A stretch of 64,000 nucleotides of DNA from JAMQPK01 sp963782595 (GCA_963782595.1 CAWAKJ010000001.1:930001-994000), one strand, 5' to 3'. Positions 7,536-16,803 are shown, counted from the first letter of the stretch. Notes: generated by a model from the letters alone, not told the origin. Made by a program: numbers and translations.

Positions 7536-9284
7536 ATGAGATTTTTCGCTGGTGTGCTCGTGCTCGCCGCGACGGTCGCCGCCGGGCAGGTGGCGTCCGC
7601 GCAGCGGAAGCCGTATCGAACGCTCAACGATACGTTTGCGCCTCCACAATTTACCTCGCTCGACGAATGGAACCGGAGGGCCGCACACATTCGGGAACTG
7701 ATCCTCGCGTCGGCGGGTCTTCTGCCGATGCCAGAGCGGTCGCCGCTTCGCGCGAATGTCTTCGACGAGACCAGGCAGCCCGATCACTTCGTGTCGAAGG
7801 TGTACTTCGAAAGCCTGCCGGGATTTTTCGTGACGGGCAATCTGTACAGGCCGATTGGTGACGGGCCGTATCCGGCGATTCTTTCTCCACACGGCCACTG
7901 GGCGTACGGCCGCCTGGAGAACTCAGCTATCGCGTCGGTGCCCGGACGTGCGATCAATCTCGCCCGGCAGGGCTTTGTCGTGTTTACTTACGACATGGCT
8001 GGCTACAACGACAGCCAGCAGATCGAACATCGATTGTTCGGCGGGCCGCGCGAGAAGATGTGGGGGTTGAGCGTTGCAGGGCTTCAGTTGTGGAACGGCA
8101 TCAGAAGTCTCGACTTTCTCGAGTCGTTGCCGTACGTGCGACGCGATGCGATCGGCGCTACCGGCGCATCGGGCGGCGGCACGCAGGTGTTTCTCCTCGC
8201 TGCGGTTGACGAACGTGTCGCGGTAGCGGCTCCGGTCAATATGATCTCGCTGCACATGCAGGGCGGATGCCTCTGCGAGAATCAGCCGGGCCTGCGCCTC
8301 GACACCAACAACGTCGAGATTGCCGCGACGATCGCCCCGCGTCCGCTGTTGATGGTGTCGGCCACGGGCGACTGGACGACCAACACCATGCAGCGCGAGT
8401 ACCCGGCCGTCCGTGCGCTGTATGCGTTGCGGGGGGCAGAAGATCGCGTGCACGGCGTGCAGTTCGACGCGCCTCACAACTACAACCGCGAATCGCGCGA
8501 GGCGGTCTATGCGTGGATGGCGCGGTGGCTTCAAAACGAACCCGCCGATGTGCGTCGTGAGGAGCGGCCGTTTGCACCGAGTCCGCTATCGGACTTGCTC
8601 GTCTTCCATCAAAGACCCGTGCCGGACAACAGTGTGACCGCCGCGCAGTTGACGGAGAACTGGATCGAGGCCGCCCAGCGCCAGCTGGTGTCGACACCGC
8701 TCGAGACGAGGGCTCGGGCGTTGCGCCTCTCCCTCGGTTACAGCGTGTCCGACCGAAGTCAATCCACACCTGCTCCAACGGGACGGCGGCGCACGGTTAT
8801 CGCGTTCGGTCTCGATGCGTCACTCGAGAAGCAGCTTCGGTCTGCGGGCTTTGCAGTGAAGACGATCGACTTCACGCCGTTCGATGCGGAAGAGGCGGCG
8901 AAGATTCCGCTCTTCGATACCTACAACAGAACTGCTGCCAGCCAGCGCGTCGCCGACATTGTCGACGCGCTGCGTGCGTCGCCCGGCGCCTCGCTTGTTG
9001 CGTCCGGCGATGCGGCGTTCGCGGGTCTGCTGGCTGTCGCAGTCGAGCCGGGACGCCTGGCAATCGTCGATGCGGGCGGACGAAGCATCACGAGCGATGA
9101 CGATTTTGTCGCGCAGCTTTACATTCCCGGGCTGCGCAGGGCCGGCGATTTGACGACCGCCATTGCGATCGCCGGGGATCGTGTCGTCATTCACAACACG
9201 GGAGACGGATTTGCGCATGTGGGCGCTGGCGTACGCCGGAATTTGCTGACGCCACGCGAGATCGTCGCGCTTCTTCGCCAGTAG
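7536..9284 (+). CDS. Secreted alpha/beta hydrolase (acetyl-xylan-esterase-like)
   Basis: A 582-residue protein with a signal peptide (cleavage near 'GQVASAQ'). The N-terminal half is an alpha/beta hydrolase of the acetyl xylan esterase/cephalosporin-C deacetylase type: 'YPAILSPHGHW' oxyanion region, 'GATGASGGGTQVF' with the nucleophile Ser about residue 212, an acidic 'SATGDW' strand and 'DAPHNYNRESRE' with the candidate catalytic His about residue 314. The C-terminal ~200 residues are a second, Rossmann-like region that I do not recognise. Likely role: ester hydrolysis on carbohydrate or xenobiotic substrates in the periplasm. It is divergent from padR and followed by a GTCCGGC repeat that begins at its stop codon. 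Confidence 0.82.
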   Translation: MRFFAGVLVLAATVAAGQVASAQRKPYRTLNDTFAPPQFTSLDEWNRRAAHIRELILASAGLLPMPERSPLRANVFDETRQPDHFVSKVYFESLPGFFVTGNLYRPIGDGPYPAILSPHGHWAYGRLENSAIASVPGRAINLARQGFVVFTYDMAGYNDSQQIEHRLFGGPREKMWGLSVAGLQLWNGIRSLDFLESLPYVRRDAIGATGASGGGTQVFLLAAVDERVAVAAPVNMISLHMQGGCLCENQPGLRLDTNNVEIAATIAPRPLLMVSATGDWTTNTMQREYPAVRALYALRGAEDRVHGVQFDAPHNYNRESREAVYAWMARWLQNEPADVRREERPFAPSPLSDLLVFHQRPVPDNSVTAAQLTENWIEAAQRQLVSTPLETRARALRLSLGYSVSDRSQSTPAPTGRRRTVIAFGLDASLEKQLRSAGFAVKTIDFTPFDAEEAAKIPLFDTYNRTAASQRVADIVDALRASPGASLVASGDAAFAGLLAVAVEPGRLAIVDAGGRSITSDDDFVAQLYIPGLRRAGDLTTAIAIAGDRVVIHNTGDGFAHVGAGVRRNLLTPREIVALLRQ

Positions 9285-9307
9285 TGTCCGGCTTCATGCC
9301 GGACCAC
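9281..9307. repeat. GTCCGGC..GCCGGAC palindromic repeat, copy 1
   Basis: GTAGTGTCCGGC-TTCAT-GCCGGAC: a 7-bp perfect inverted repeat (9286-9292 with 9298-9304) preceded by GTAGT. The stop codon TAG of the hydrolase gene (9282-9284) is part of the conserved GTAGTGTCC word. Related copies lie at 12001-12020, 12692-12717, 34240-34300 and, degenerate, 38118-38198. Confidence 0.75.
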
Positions 9308-9381
9308 GGCCAAGATCGTGAAAAGTTTGTGACACGTGATACTTCCGGCCTCTGACGTCGTCTAATGGGTCAGAGGTCATC

Positions 9382-10791
9382 ATGAACGCCACACTTCGCG
9401 CCCTCAACGGCTTCGGGCTCGGCGCCCGTGCCGGCGACCAACGTCGAGTGAACGATCCGCGTGGGTGGTTGCGCGCGCAGGTCGATGGAGGTGCGCCCGT
9501 CCTTCGCGCGCCCGACGAAGCCTCTTCAGCTGCCATCGCCGATGCCGTTCGATCGTTCCGCACGATTGGTCAGGTCAACACTCCGGACGAGCGGCAGGCC
9601 CGCCAGCAGGCGCGGCGGCGCCTGGTCGAGATAGCCGGCGCCGAAGGGCGTGCTGCGCTCACAGCCCGTGCGACGGCCGATCGGCCGTTCGTCGAGCGCC
9701 TCGTCGCATTCTGGTCGAATCATCTCTGTGTGTCGGTTAGCGCCAAGGTGCTCGTTGTGCCGCTGGCCGGCAGCTACGAGCGAGAAGCCATACGGCCGCA
9801 CGTGCTCGGCCGGTTCGAAGACATGGTGCTCGCGTCGGCACGGCATCCGGCGATGCTGGTGTACCTCGACAACTTCCAGTCGATCGGTCCGGGCTCGCGT
9901 GGAGGCCGGCTCAGCGGACGCGCCGGCCGCGGACAGCAGCGTGGGTTGAACGAAAACTACGCGCGCGAGCTGCTCGAACTGCACACGCTTGGCGTCGATG
10001 GCGGGTACACGCAGCAGGATGTCCAAGAGCTCGCAAAAATTCTTACCGGGTGGACCGTCGGCGGGCTCGTTCGCGGTGGACGCCCCGAGCGAAGTCGAGG
10101 GGCGCAGCGCGGACGCCAACCCGACGCGCCATTCGGGTTCGCGTTTCAGGAGCTGCTCCACGAGCCGGGCGCGAAAACCGTTCTTGGCGTCAAATACAGT
10201 GAAGCGGGTATCGAAGAGGGCGAGCGCGTGATTCGCGCGCTCTGCCGTCATCCGTCTACGGCCCGATTCGTCGCGACGAAGCTCGTCGCGCATTTTGTCG
10301 GGGACGAGCCGCCGGCTTCTGCGGTCGATCGCGTGGCACGCACGTTCCGCGACAGCGGTGGCGACCTGCGGGCCGTCTCCCTCGCGCTCATCGATCTTCC
10401 CGAAGCGTGGAGCGAAAGCGCGCGCAAGTTTCGCGCGCCGCAGGACTGGCTGGTCGCCGTGTTGCGCGCATTCGGCGCGACAGAGGTGGCCGAGACGGTT
10501 ATGCCCGTGCTGCGGCAGCTCCGCCACCCGCTCTGGTCGCCGCAATCGCCGAAGGGGTTCGGCGACAAAACGGATGAGTGGGCCGATCCGGATTCTCTGC
10601 TGAATCGCGCCGAGCTGGCACGCACCGTCGCCCGGCGTCTGCGCATGCAGCGCGTCGACCCGCGTGGGCTCCTCGACGTCATCGATGCGCCGTCCGGTGA
10701 TCCGTTGCATCGCTTTCTTGCCGATACCTCGATCGCGCCGGACGAGCGCGTCGCGCTCGCTCTGGCCGGACCCGCTTTTCAATGGAGATGA
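9382..10791 (+). CDS. DUF1800 family protein
   Basis: 469 residues with the DUF1800 signatures 'ERLVAFWSNHLCVSV', 'LNENYARELLELHTLG' and 'GGYTQQDVQELAKILTGWTV', plus 'FVATKLVAHFVGDEPP' in the second half. The family has no established biochemical function; it occurs next to DUF1501 proteins in Planctomycetes, Acidobacteria and Proteobacteria, where the pair is thought to act in the periplasm. I see no obvious signal peptide at ATG 9382, so export could depend on its Tat-exported partner; that is inference. Residues ~225-250 hold an unusual Arg-rich insertion ('VRGGRPERSRGAQRGRQ'). It ends inside the start region of the DUF1501 gene. Confidence 0.92.
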   Translation: MNATLRALNGFGLGARAGDQRRVNDPRGWLRAQVDGGAPVLRAPDEASSAAIADAVRSFRTIGQVNTPDERQARQQARRRLVEIAGAEGRAALTARATADRPFVERLVAFWSNHLCVSVSAKVLVVPLAGSYEREAIRPHVLGRFEDMVLASARHPAMLVYLDNFQSIGPGSRGGRLSGRAGRGQQRGLNENYARELLELHTLGVDGGYTQQDVQELAKILTGWTVGGLVRGGRPERSRGAQRGRQPDAPFGFAFQELLHEPGAKTVLGVKYSEAGIEEGERVIRALCRHPSTARFVATKLVAHFVGDEPPASAVDRVARTFRDSGGDLRAVSLALIDLPEAWSESARKFRAPQDWLVAVLRAFGATEVAETVMPVLRQLRHPLWSPQSPKGFGDKTDEWADPDSLLNRAELARTVARRLRMQRVDPRGLLDVIDAPSGDPLHRFLADTSIAPDERVALALAGPAFQWR

Positions 10792-10793
10792 CC

Positions 10794-11957
10794 ATGAACC
10801 GCCGAACTTTCGTTCGCAACATGTGCCTCGGCGGAATCGCGACATTTGGGTTTCCTGTCGTCAATTTTGCCCAGGTGAAGCAGGCCGGCCGGTTTGTGTT
10901 CGTCCTCCTTCGCGGAGGATTCGACGGCCTGGCGGCAGTCGTGCCTTACGGCGATCCTTCCTACCGATCGCTGAGGGGCGCGTTTGCCTTCGATGAATCC
11001 GATCTCGTGGAGTTGAACGACACCTTCGGTCTGGCGCCGGGTCTCGCGCCGATGCGCGAGTTGTGGCAGCAGAACGAGCTGGCCGTTCTCCATGCGATGG
11101 CCATTCCTTTCCGCACCCGGAGTCATTTCGACGGACAGGCCATCCTCGAGACCGGCATCGATCGGCCGGTTGGCTCGTCCGATGGATGGCTCAACCGGTT
11201 GCTTCAAGTGATGTCCGGCGAGCGCGCTGGAATCGCGATTGCGTCGGGCATGCCGCGGTCGCTCACCGGATCGTTCAACGTGCAGACGTGGTCTCCGACG
11301 CAGCTCGGCGCGGTGGACGATGCGTATCTGGATCGGTTGTCTTCGCTCTATCGCACCGACAAGATGCTCTACGGTCGTTTCGAAGCGGCCGTGCAACAGC
11401 AGAATCTGGTTGGCGAAGAACCGATGGCGGGTGGCGGCGCCCGCCGCGGCGGCATCACGCCGCTGATGCACGCGGCCGCGAAGATCCTGCGGCAGGACGG
11501 CGGGCCGAACATCGCCGCCGTAGAGTTCAGCGGATGGGACACGCATGCCAACCAGGGGCTCGCCGGCGGGGCGCTCGATCGGCTGCTCGGACAGCTCGCG
11601 GAAGGGTTGATGGCGTTCCGTACCGACATGGGAGCGGCGTGGTCGAACACCACGGTTGTCGTCATGACCGAGTTCGGACGAACCGCCCGGCCGAATGGCA
11701 CGCGCGGCACCGATCACGGCACAGCCGGCGCCGGATTTGTGATTGGACCCAAGGTGGCCCGTTCGACGGTTTTCTCAGACTGGCCTGGACTTGGCGATCG
11801 CGCGCTCTTCGAGGGACGCGATCTCAAGCCGACGCTCGACACGCGCGCCGTGCTGAAGGGCGCGATCGCGGCCTCATTCGATCTGACGCCTGCGCAGGTG
11901 GACCGCGTGTTTCCGGGATCGAGCGGCGTGCGTGGCACGTTCGAGCTGATGGGGTGA
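10794..11957 (+). CDS. DUF1501 family protein, Tat-exported
   Basis: 387 residues from ATG 10794, which gives a twin-arginine leader 'MNRRTFVRNMCLGGIATFGF' and has GGAG at the right spacing. In-frame ATGs at 10782 and 10788 overlap the DUF1800 stop and cannot be excluded. The body carries DUF1501 (sulfatase-like alkaline-phosphatase fold) words: 'RFVFVLLRGGFDGLAAVVPYG', 'FRTRSHFDGQAILETG', 'GWDTHANQG', 'VVVMTEFGRTARPNGTRGTDHG'. The last motif supplies His/Asp positions that bind metal in the superfamily. It forms a translationally coupled pair with DUF1800. Substrate unknown. Confidence 0.92.
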   Translation: MNRRTFVRNMCLGGIATFGFPVVNFAQVKQAGRFVFVLLRGGFDGLAAVVPYGDPSYRSLRGAFAFDESDLVELNDTFGLAPGLAPMRELWQQNELAVLHAMAIPFRTRSHFDGQAILETGIDRPVGSSDGWLNRLLQVMSGERAGIAIASGMPRSLTGSFNVQTWSPTQLGAVDDAYLDRLSSLYRTDKMLYGRFEAAVQQQNLVGEEPMAGGGARRGGITPLMHAAAKILRQDGGPNIAAVEFSGWDTHANQGLAGGALDRLLGQLAEGLMAFRTDMGAAWSNTTVVVMTEFGRTARPNGTRGTDHGTAGAGFVIGPKVARSTVFSDWPGLGDRALFEGRDLKPTLDTRAVLKGAIAASFDLTPAQVDRVFPGSSGVRGTFELMG

Positions 11958-11960
11958 TGA

Positions 11961-12050
11961 GTGGTGGGTGGTTCGTGCTATTACGTAGTGCTATTACGTA
12001 GTGTCCGGCTTTAGCCGGACCCATGAACCACCAACTACCAACCACCAACC
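11961..12050. repeat. GTCCGGC palindrome (copy 2) inside a larger GGTGG/CCACC inverted repeat
   Basis: The core GTCCGGCT-TT-AGCCGGAC is a perfect palindrome (12003-12020). It is preceded by a 13-14-base direct duplication of GCTATTACGTAGTG (11977-12002). The whole is enclosed by GGTGGTTCGTG (11967-11977) and its near-inverse CATGAACCACC (12022-12032), followed by CCAAC/ACC words up to the MOSC start codon. Nothing coding is visible here. Confidence 0.75.
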
Positions 12051-12701
12051 ATGACGGCGCGCATCCTCTCCATCAATGTCGGTCGGCCCAAACCGATCCA
12101 GGACGTCGAACCATGGATGACAGGCATTTACAAAACGCCTGTCTCCGGACCGGTGCGACTTGGATTAGAGAATCTCGATGGAGACGGCCAGGCGGATCTG
12201 AAGGTTCACGGGGGGCCGGACAAGGCGGTCTGCGTGTACTCGGCCGATCACTTTCCGACATGGCGCCAGGAGCTCGGCGTGCCGGAGTGCGGGCCTGGCT
12301 GGTTCGGCGAGAATTTTTCTGTGACCGGCCAGACCGAATCGACCGTCGCGATTGGTGATACCTATCGAATCGGCACGGCCATCGTGCAGGTTTCACAACC
12401 TCGGGCGCCGTGCTGGAAGCTCGGCCGTCGATGGCAGCGTCTCGACATGCCGAAGCTCGTCGTTCGCAGCGGTCGCACTGGATGGTACCTTCGTGTACTC
12501 GAGACGGGAACGGTCGAGAGCGGTGAGGCGATCACGCTTCTCGATTCACCTTACTCGCAGTGGACGATCGAAGCTGTAAACGACGTGGCGTACAGCCGCG
12601 GCGGTACGACGGATCTCGACGCCGCGCGTGCGTTGGCGAACTGTCCGTCGCTCGCAGAGGCCTGGCGCTCCGAGTTCAGAGATCTCGCGGCGTCCGGCTA
12701 A
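12051..12701 (+). CDS. MOSC domain protein (YiiM-like)
   Basis: 216 residues. The order of motifs fits the stand-alone MOSC family of YiiM: 'ILSINVGRPKPI', 'KVHGGPDKAVCVYSADHF', 'GPGWFGENFSVTG', 'VAIGDTYRIGTAIVQVSQPR' and the conserved cysteine in 'RAPCWKL', which is the proposed sulfur-carrying residue. A C-terminal '3-alpha' helical tail ('DLDAARALANCPSLAEAWR') is also present, as in YiiM. The family binds molybdenum cofactor and in E. coli reduces N-hydroxylated base analogues. The last codons and the stop (TCC GGC TAA) lie within a copy of the GTCCGGC palindrome, so the C-terminus 'SG' is repeat-encoded. Confidence 0.9.
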   Translation: MTARILSINVGRPKPIQDVEPWMTGIYKTPVSGPVRLGLENLDGDGQADLKVHGGPDKAVCVYSADHFPTWRQELGVPECGPGWFGENFSVTGQTESTVAIGDTYRIGTAIVQVSQPRAPCWKLGRRWQRLDMPKLVVRSGRTGWYLRVLETGTVESGEAITLLDSPYSQWTIEAVNDVAYSRGGTTDLDAARALANCPSLAEAWRSEFRDLAASG

Positions 12702-12740
12702 AGCCGGACACTACGTACTGCCACCAACCACCAACCACCG
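12692..12740. repeat. GTCCGGC palindrome (copy 3) plus CCAACCACC words
   Basis: GTCCGGCT-AA-AGCCGGAC with the tail ACTACGTA (12692-12717) is the reverse orientation of copy 2. It is followed by CCACCAACCACCAACCACC (12721-12739), the same word repeat that follows copy 2. The MOSC stop codon TAA (12699-12701) is the palindrome's centre. Confidence 0.75.
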
Positions 12741-12756
12741 TAATACACTCTCACCC

Positions 12757-13845
12757 GTGTCGAATCGGTATCGGGCAGACGAACTGGTGATGTTCGCGAT
12801 GGCGCTCCTCGAGAAGGCCGGAATGCCGCGCGATCGAGCGAAGACCATGGCCGAAGTGATGGTCGAGGGTGATTTGCTCGGCCACGATACGCACGGTCTC
12901 GATCAGCTCGATGGATATCTCGAACAGATCAGGGACGGACTGATGACGACGTCGGGCGATCCCGAAGTCGTCCACGATCTCGGTTCGTGCATGACGTGGG
13001 ATGGCCGGCGTCTCCCCGGGCACTGGCTGGTGAAGCAGGCGATCGCGGAAGCGCGAAACCGGATCCTCTCTCATCCAATCGTGACGATTGTCATCGGCCG
13101 CGGCCACCACATCGGATGCCTGCAGGCGTACCTGAAGCCGGTCACCGATGCGGGGCTCGTCATTCTGCTGATGTGTTCCGATCCGGCGGCTTCCGGTGTG
13201 ACGCCCCATGGAGGAGTGGCGTCACGTATTACACCGAATCCGATGGCGGCTGGATTTCCGACCAACGCTGATCCCATCCTCATCGATATCAGCAGCTCGA
13301 CGACGACCAATGCGATGAACAAGCGTCTTGCCGTCAAGGGCGAGCGATTGCCGGGGCCGTGGCTCGTCACTGCCGATGGCCGCGCGACGGACGATCCGCG
13401 CGTGTTGTCGGACGATCCACCCGGCGCGATGCTGCCGCTCGGCGGCATGGAACTGGGCCACAAGGGATTTGCGCTCGCGCTCATCGTCGAAGCGCTGACC
13501 TCCGGCCTTGCCGGCCACGGACGATCAGAAAAGCCCGAGCAGTGGACTGCGTCGATCTTTCTGCAGCTCATCGATCCTGATGCGTTTGGCGGACGCGAGG
13601 CGTTCACGCGCGAGATGCAGCACCTCGTGAATCTGTGTCACACGACACCGGTTGCCCGCGGCAATCCGCCGGTCAGGCTTCCGGGAGAAGGCGCACTCGC
13701 CAGACGCCGGCAGCAGATTCGCGAAGGGATCGCGCTTCACGAAGGGATCCTGCCCGCGCTGGCGCCATGGGCAGAACGATTCGGCGTCGCGATGGTTATG
13801 CCCGCTATTTCGTCAGCAAGGCAGGCCAGTTCACCACAACTGTGA
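12757..13845 (+). CDS. Ldh family oxidoreductase (malate/L-lactate/ureidoglycolate dehydrogenase type)
   Basis: From GTG 12757 the product is 362 residues; ATG 12790 is an alternative, and the open frame upstream only covers repeat and MOSC sequence. Family motifs: 'EGDLLGHDTHGLDQLDGYLEQI' with the catalytic His, 'SHPIVTIVIGRGHHIGCLQAYL', 'TPNPMAAGFPTNADPILIDI' and 'GGMELGHKGFALALIVEALTSG'. These enzymes are cytoplasmic NAD(P)-dependent dehydrogenases of 2-hydroxyacids with their own fold. The substrate cannot be assigned. The last ~30 residues ('MVMPAISSARQASSPQL') look unrelated to the family and may come from a frame change or fusion with downstream sequence. Confidence 0.85.
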   Translation: MSNRYRADELVMFAMALLEKAGMPRDRAKTMAEVMVEGDLLGHDTHGLDQLDGYLEQIRDGLMTTSGDPEVVHDLGSCMTWDGRRLPGHWLVKQAIAEARNRILSHPIVTIVIGRGHHIGCLQAYLKPVTDAGLVILLMCSDPAASGVTPHGGVASRITPNPMAAGFPTNADPILIDISSSTTTNAMNKRLAVKGERLPGPWLVTADGRATDDPRVLSDDPPGAMLPLGGMELGHKGFALALIVEALTSGLAGHGRSEKPEQWTASIFLQLIDPDAFGGREAFTREMQHLVNLCHTTPVARGNPPVRLPGEGALARRRQQIREGIALHEGILPALAPWAERFGVAMVMPAISSARQASSPQL

Positions 13846-13915
13846 GGGGAGAAGAGCTTTCTTCCAACGCCTCAGTCAAGAAGAATCGTTTGCCATCCTT
13901 GCTGACCGCATACTG

Positions 13916-14233
13916 GTGAGGCTGATTTCCTGCAAGGGAGAGCCCGCTCTGGAATACTCGCTGTTCTCCGAAACGGGCTTCCTCGAATACCACCATGTGG
14001 TGCCATTCGCGGACGGCGGCGAAACATCGGCAGAAAACCTGGAGCTTCGATGTCGCAGTCACAATGCCTACGAAGCCGACCGGTGGTGTGGGTCGGTGGA
14101 AGTGCCCCTGCTTCGCGAACGTCGAGCGTGCGACGGCACGAGCGCGCAGCTCGTTCCGGAACGAGCGACACAAGAGTGTGGCGGCGCGCCGTCAGGTCCG
14201 TCCACGCGAGAACCTGGCCCGGAAGAATACTGA
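13916..14233 (+). pseudogene. HNH endonuclease remnant
   Basis: The frame 13916-14233 contains a clear HNH core: 'TGFLEYHHVVPFADGGE' followed by 'ENLELRCRSHNAYEA', which holds the His-His, Asn and His residues of the beta-beta-alpha metal finger. The upstream part expected in this family, a long helical region and a zinc-binding CxxC just before the core, is absent: the frame runs back into the end of the Ldh gene without a plausible start. The downstream tail 'AQLVPERATQECGG' resembles the family's normal C-terminus. I read it as a 5'-truncated relic of a mobile or group-I-intron-type nuclease gene. Confidence 0.65.
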
Positions 14234-14536
14234 TCGCGACCGTGCGTTCACGACATTGTCGCCGCTCGAGCGCGGCTGGCTCGTGCTAGATCTCGTGCGG
14301 CGTCTTGGAAACATGATCGGGTTTCGCAAGATTCCTGTGCACATGGATACGAAACTGTTGATCTGAAGGATCGTCCGTGATGTCGTTGAGCGACGGCTCG
14401 GCGACTTCGATGAGTTCGTGGCCCGATGTGCAAGAGACACCCTTAAGGTCTGCGCGACTCCTATCCCTGAGTACGCGATCCGAACGCTTCGAGTACAAAG
14501 TTGTTCGCATGCCGCTTGAAGTACACTTTCACGCGC
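14234..14536. other. Intergenic stretch without a supportable gene
   Basis: About 300 bp between the HNH remnant and the DUF5916 gene. A 74-codon minus-strand ORF (14286-14510) and short forward ORFs exist, but none shows a recognised motif or a ribosome-binding site. Forward frame 14257-14366 may still hold scrambled sequence of the HNH relic. Confidence 0.4.
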
Positions 14537-16801
14537 ATGCTACGGCATCTCATTGTGTTCACAGCGTTTGCATTGTGCGATGCCGCTGCGGTTTCAGCCC
14601 AGGTTGCACCGCAGGCGCCTCTGTCGGTCGAAGCGGCTGCGAGATCGGCCACCGTGACGCTTGCCCCGGCGCCAATCACCATCGACGGAGCGCTCAGCGA
14701 ATCTATCTGGGAGTCGGCCCCGAAGGTCGGCGCCCTCGTCCAGCGGCAGCCCTATGAGGGCGAACCTGCGACCGAGCGGACCGACGTCACGCTGCTGCGC
14801 GACGAGAACAATCTGTACATCGGCGTCGTCGCGTACGATTCGGAGCCGGGCCGAACGATCGGCACCCAGATGGCGCGCGACGCGGGGCTCAATGCCGACG
14901 ATCGGATAGAAATTCTCCTGGATACGTTTCGCGATCAACGCAGCGCCTTTTACTTCGCGACCAATCCCGCGGGAGCCCTGGTGGACGGCCTCGCATTTTC
15001 CAATGGACAGCTCAACACCGAGTGGGATGCCATCTGGCAGGTGCGGACGAGCCGCACCGAACAAGGATGGGTCGCCGAGTTTGCGATTCCGTTCAAGAGC
15101 CTCAGCTTTCCGGCCGGGCAGGACGTGTGGGGATTCAACATCTCGCGCACCATCTACCGGAAGCTCGAGGAAGACCGGTGGTCGGGCGCCCGACTCGAGA
15201 CACAGTTCCTGCAGGTGTCGGAAGCGGGCGAGATTCGCAATCTCGGCGAACCGACTCAAGGCATTGGCCTCGACCTGCGCCCGTTTCTCGCCGGCCGCCT
15301 GCTGCAACTCGCAGGCGATGTCGAGAACGACTTCGACGGCAAACCAGGTCTCGATCTGTTCTACAGCCTTACGCCGAGCCTGAGGCTGACGGCCACCTTC
15401 AACACCGATTTTGGCGAGACGGAAGTCGATGCCCGTCAGATCAATCTGACGCGGTTTTCGTTGCTGTTTCCGGAAAAGCGCGCGTTCTTTCTCGAAGGGG
15501 CGGGTGTGTTCAGTTTCGCCAGCACAGGTCCAGAGACGCCCGGAGGGATTCCGGCGACGGGCGCGGACGTGTTTCCGTTCTTCAGCCGCCAGATTGGATT
15601 GCTCTCGGGCACCGAGGTGCCGATCGACGCGGGTGTCAAGTTGAGCGGCACGATCGGGCGCACCGATATCGGCGTACTGGATGTGCGCGCTGGTGACCTG
15701 CGCAACGGCACCCAGACGATCGCCGACGCGAAGAACTTCTTTGTCGGACGCATCAAACGCAACCTGTTTCAGCAGTCCTACGTCGGCGCGATCGTGACCG
15801 ACGGCCATCCGGGCCGCGGACAGGACGGGCGCACATACGGCGCGGACATGCGCCTGGCCACGTCACGTTTTCTGGGCCGCCGGCGCAATTTCGTGGTCAA
15901 CGCCTACGGCGTGAGGAGCGAGAACCGCGGCGCGTCGGGAAGGACCGTCGCCGGGAAGGACTGGTCGTACGGCTTCTCGGCGCACTATCCGAACGATCGG
16001 TACGTCGCGCAAGTCGCGATGCGCGATATCCAGGAGAACTTCAGGCCCGCGCTGGGCTTCGTGCAGCGCGACAATGTGCGCATGTTGCGGGCGGGCGCCA
16101 GCTACAATCCGCGTCCGGCTTTCTTCAATATCCTGCAGATGAATCACGACATCTACTTCACGAGGTTCACGCGGCTGGATAACCACGAGGTCGAGAGCTG
16201 GGATCTGTATGTCACCTGGTGGGACTGGCATTTCAAGTCCGGCGACAACATGCACGGCTGGTTCGACTTCAATCCGACGTACGAGCGGCTGTTCGAGACC
16301 TTCGAAATCTCGCCTGGTGTGTTCCTTTTGCCCGGCGAGTACAAATTCACGCGCTTCCGGAGCAACCTGCTGTCAACCGCCGCGAAGCGTCCCGTCACGG
16401 CGAGCATCAATCTGCAGTGGGGCAACTACTGGTCCGGTAAGGCCGAGCAGTTGACGATGTCGATGACCTACAAGCTGCCGCCGTGGTTTACGATGAGCCT
16501 GTCCACCAATCAGACGTTTGCGCGGCTGCCAGAGGGGCATTTCATCGCGCGCATCATGACCGCGAACTTCAACTACGCCGCATCGCCACGGGTCTCGTTC
16601 TCCAACCTCGTCCAGTACGACAACCGCTCGAGAAACCTCGGTTGGCAGAGCCGCATCCGCTGGACACTCCAGCCCGGCAACGATTTCTTTTTTGCGTTCA
16701 ACCAGGGCTGGGTACAGGAGTTCGAAGAGAATCGCAATCTGCGGTTCCGGGCGCAGGACAGCAAGGTGTCGGCGAAATTTCAGTACTGGTACCGATTCTG
16801 A
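14537..16801 (+). CDS. DUF5916 outer-membrane barrel with N-terminal CBM9-like domain
   Basis: 754 residues from ATG 14537, which starts a proper signal peptide ('MLRHLIVFTAFALCDAAAVSAQ'); an upstream in-frame TTG at 14501 is less likely. Residues ~40-215 form a carbohydrate-binding family 9-like sandwich ('PITIDGALSESIWESAPKV', 'TDVTLLRDENNLYIGVVAYD', 'WVAEFAIPFKSLSF', 'WGFNISR'). The rest is the DUF5916 barrel ('FNTDFGETEVDARQINLTRF', 'FFPEKRAFFLEG'-like segment) ending in 'YWYRF'. The family is predicted to sit in the outer membrane and is common in Acidobacteria and Bacteroidota; its role is unknown. The stop is followed after 2 bp by the lipoprotein gene, implying one transcript. Confidence 0.9.
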   Translation: MLRHLIVFTAFALCDAAAVSAQVAPQAPLSVEAAARSATVTLAPAPITIDGALSESIWESAPKVGALVQRQPYEGEPATERTDVTLLRDENNLYIGVVAYDSEPGRTIGTQMARDAGLNADDRIEILLDTFRDQRSAFYFATNPAGALVDGLAFSNGQLNTEWDAIWQVRTSRTEQGWVAEFAIPFKSLSFPAGQDVWGFNISRTIYRKLEEDRWSGARLETQFLQVSEAGEIRNLGEPTQGIGLDLRPFLAGRLLQLAGDVENDFDGKPGLDLFYSLTPSLRLTATFNTDFGETEVDARQINLTRFSLLFPEKRAFFLEGAGVFSFASTGPETPGGIPATGADVFPFFSRQIGLLSGTEVPIDAGVKLSGTIGRTDIGVLDVRAGDLRNGTQTIADAKNFFVGRIKRNLFQQSYVGAIVTDGHPGRGQDGRTYGADMRLATSRFLGRRRNFVVNAYGVRSENRGASGRTVAGKDWSYGFSAHYPNDRYVAQVAMRDIQENFRPALGFVQRDNVRMLRAGASYNPRPAFFNILQMNHDIYFTRFTRLDNHEVESWDLYVTWWDWHFKSGDNMHGWFDFNPTYERLFETFEISPGVFLLPGEYKFTRFRSNLLSTAAKRPVTASINLQWGNYWSGKAEQLTMSMTYKLPPWFTMSLSTNQTFARLPEGHFIARIMTANFNYAASPRVSFSNLVQYDNRSRNLGWQSRIRWTLQPGNDFFFAFNQGWVQEFEENRNLRFRAQDSKVSAKFQYWYRF

Positions 16802-16803
16802 AC

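Noticed and set aside
14286..14510. 74-codon minus-strand ORF as a small gene
   Set aside because: No ribosome-binding site or recognised motif, and it overlaps the leader of the DUF5916 gene.
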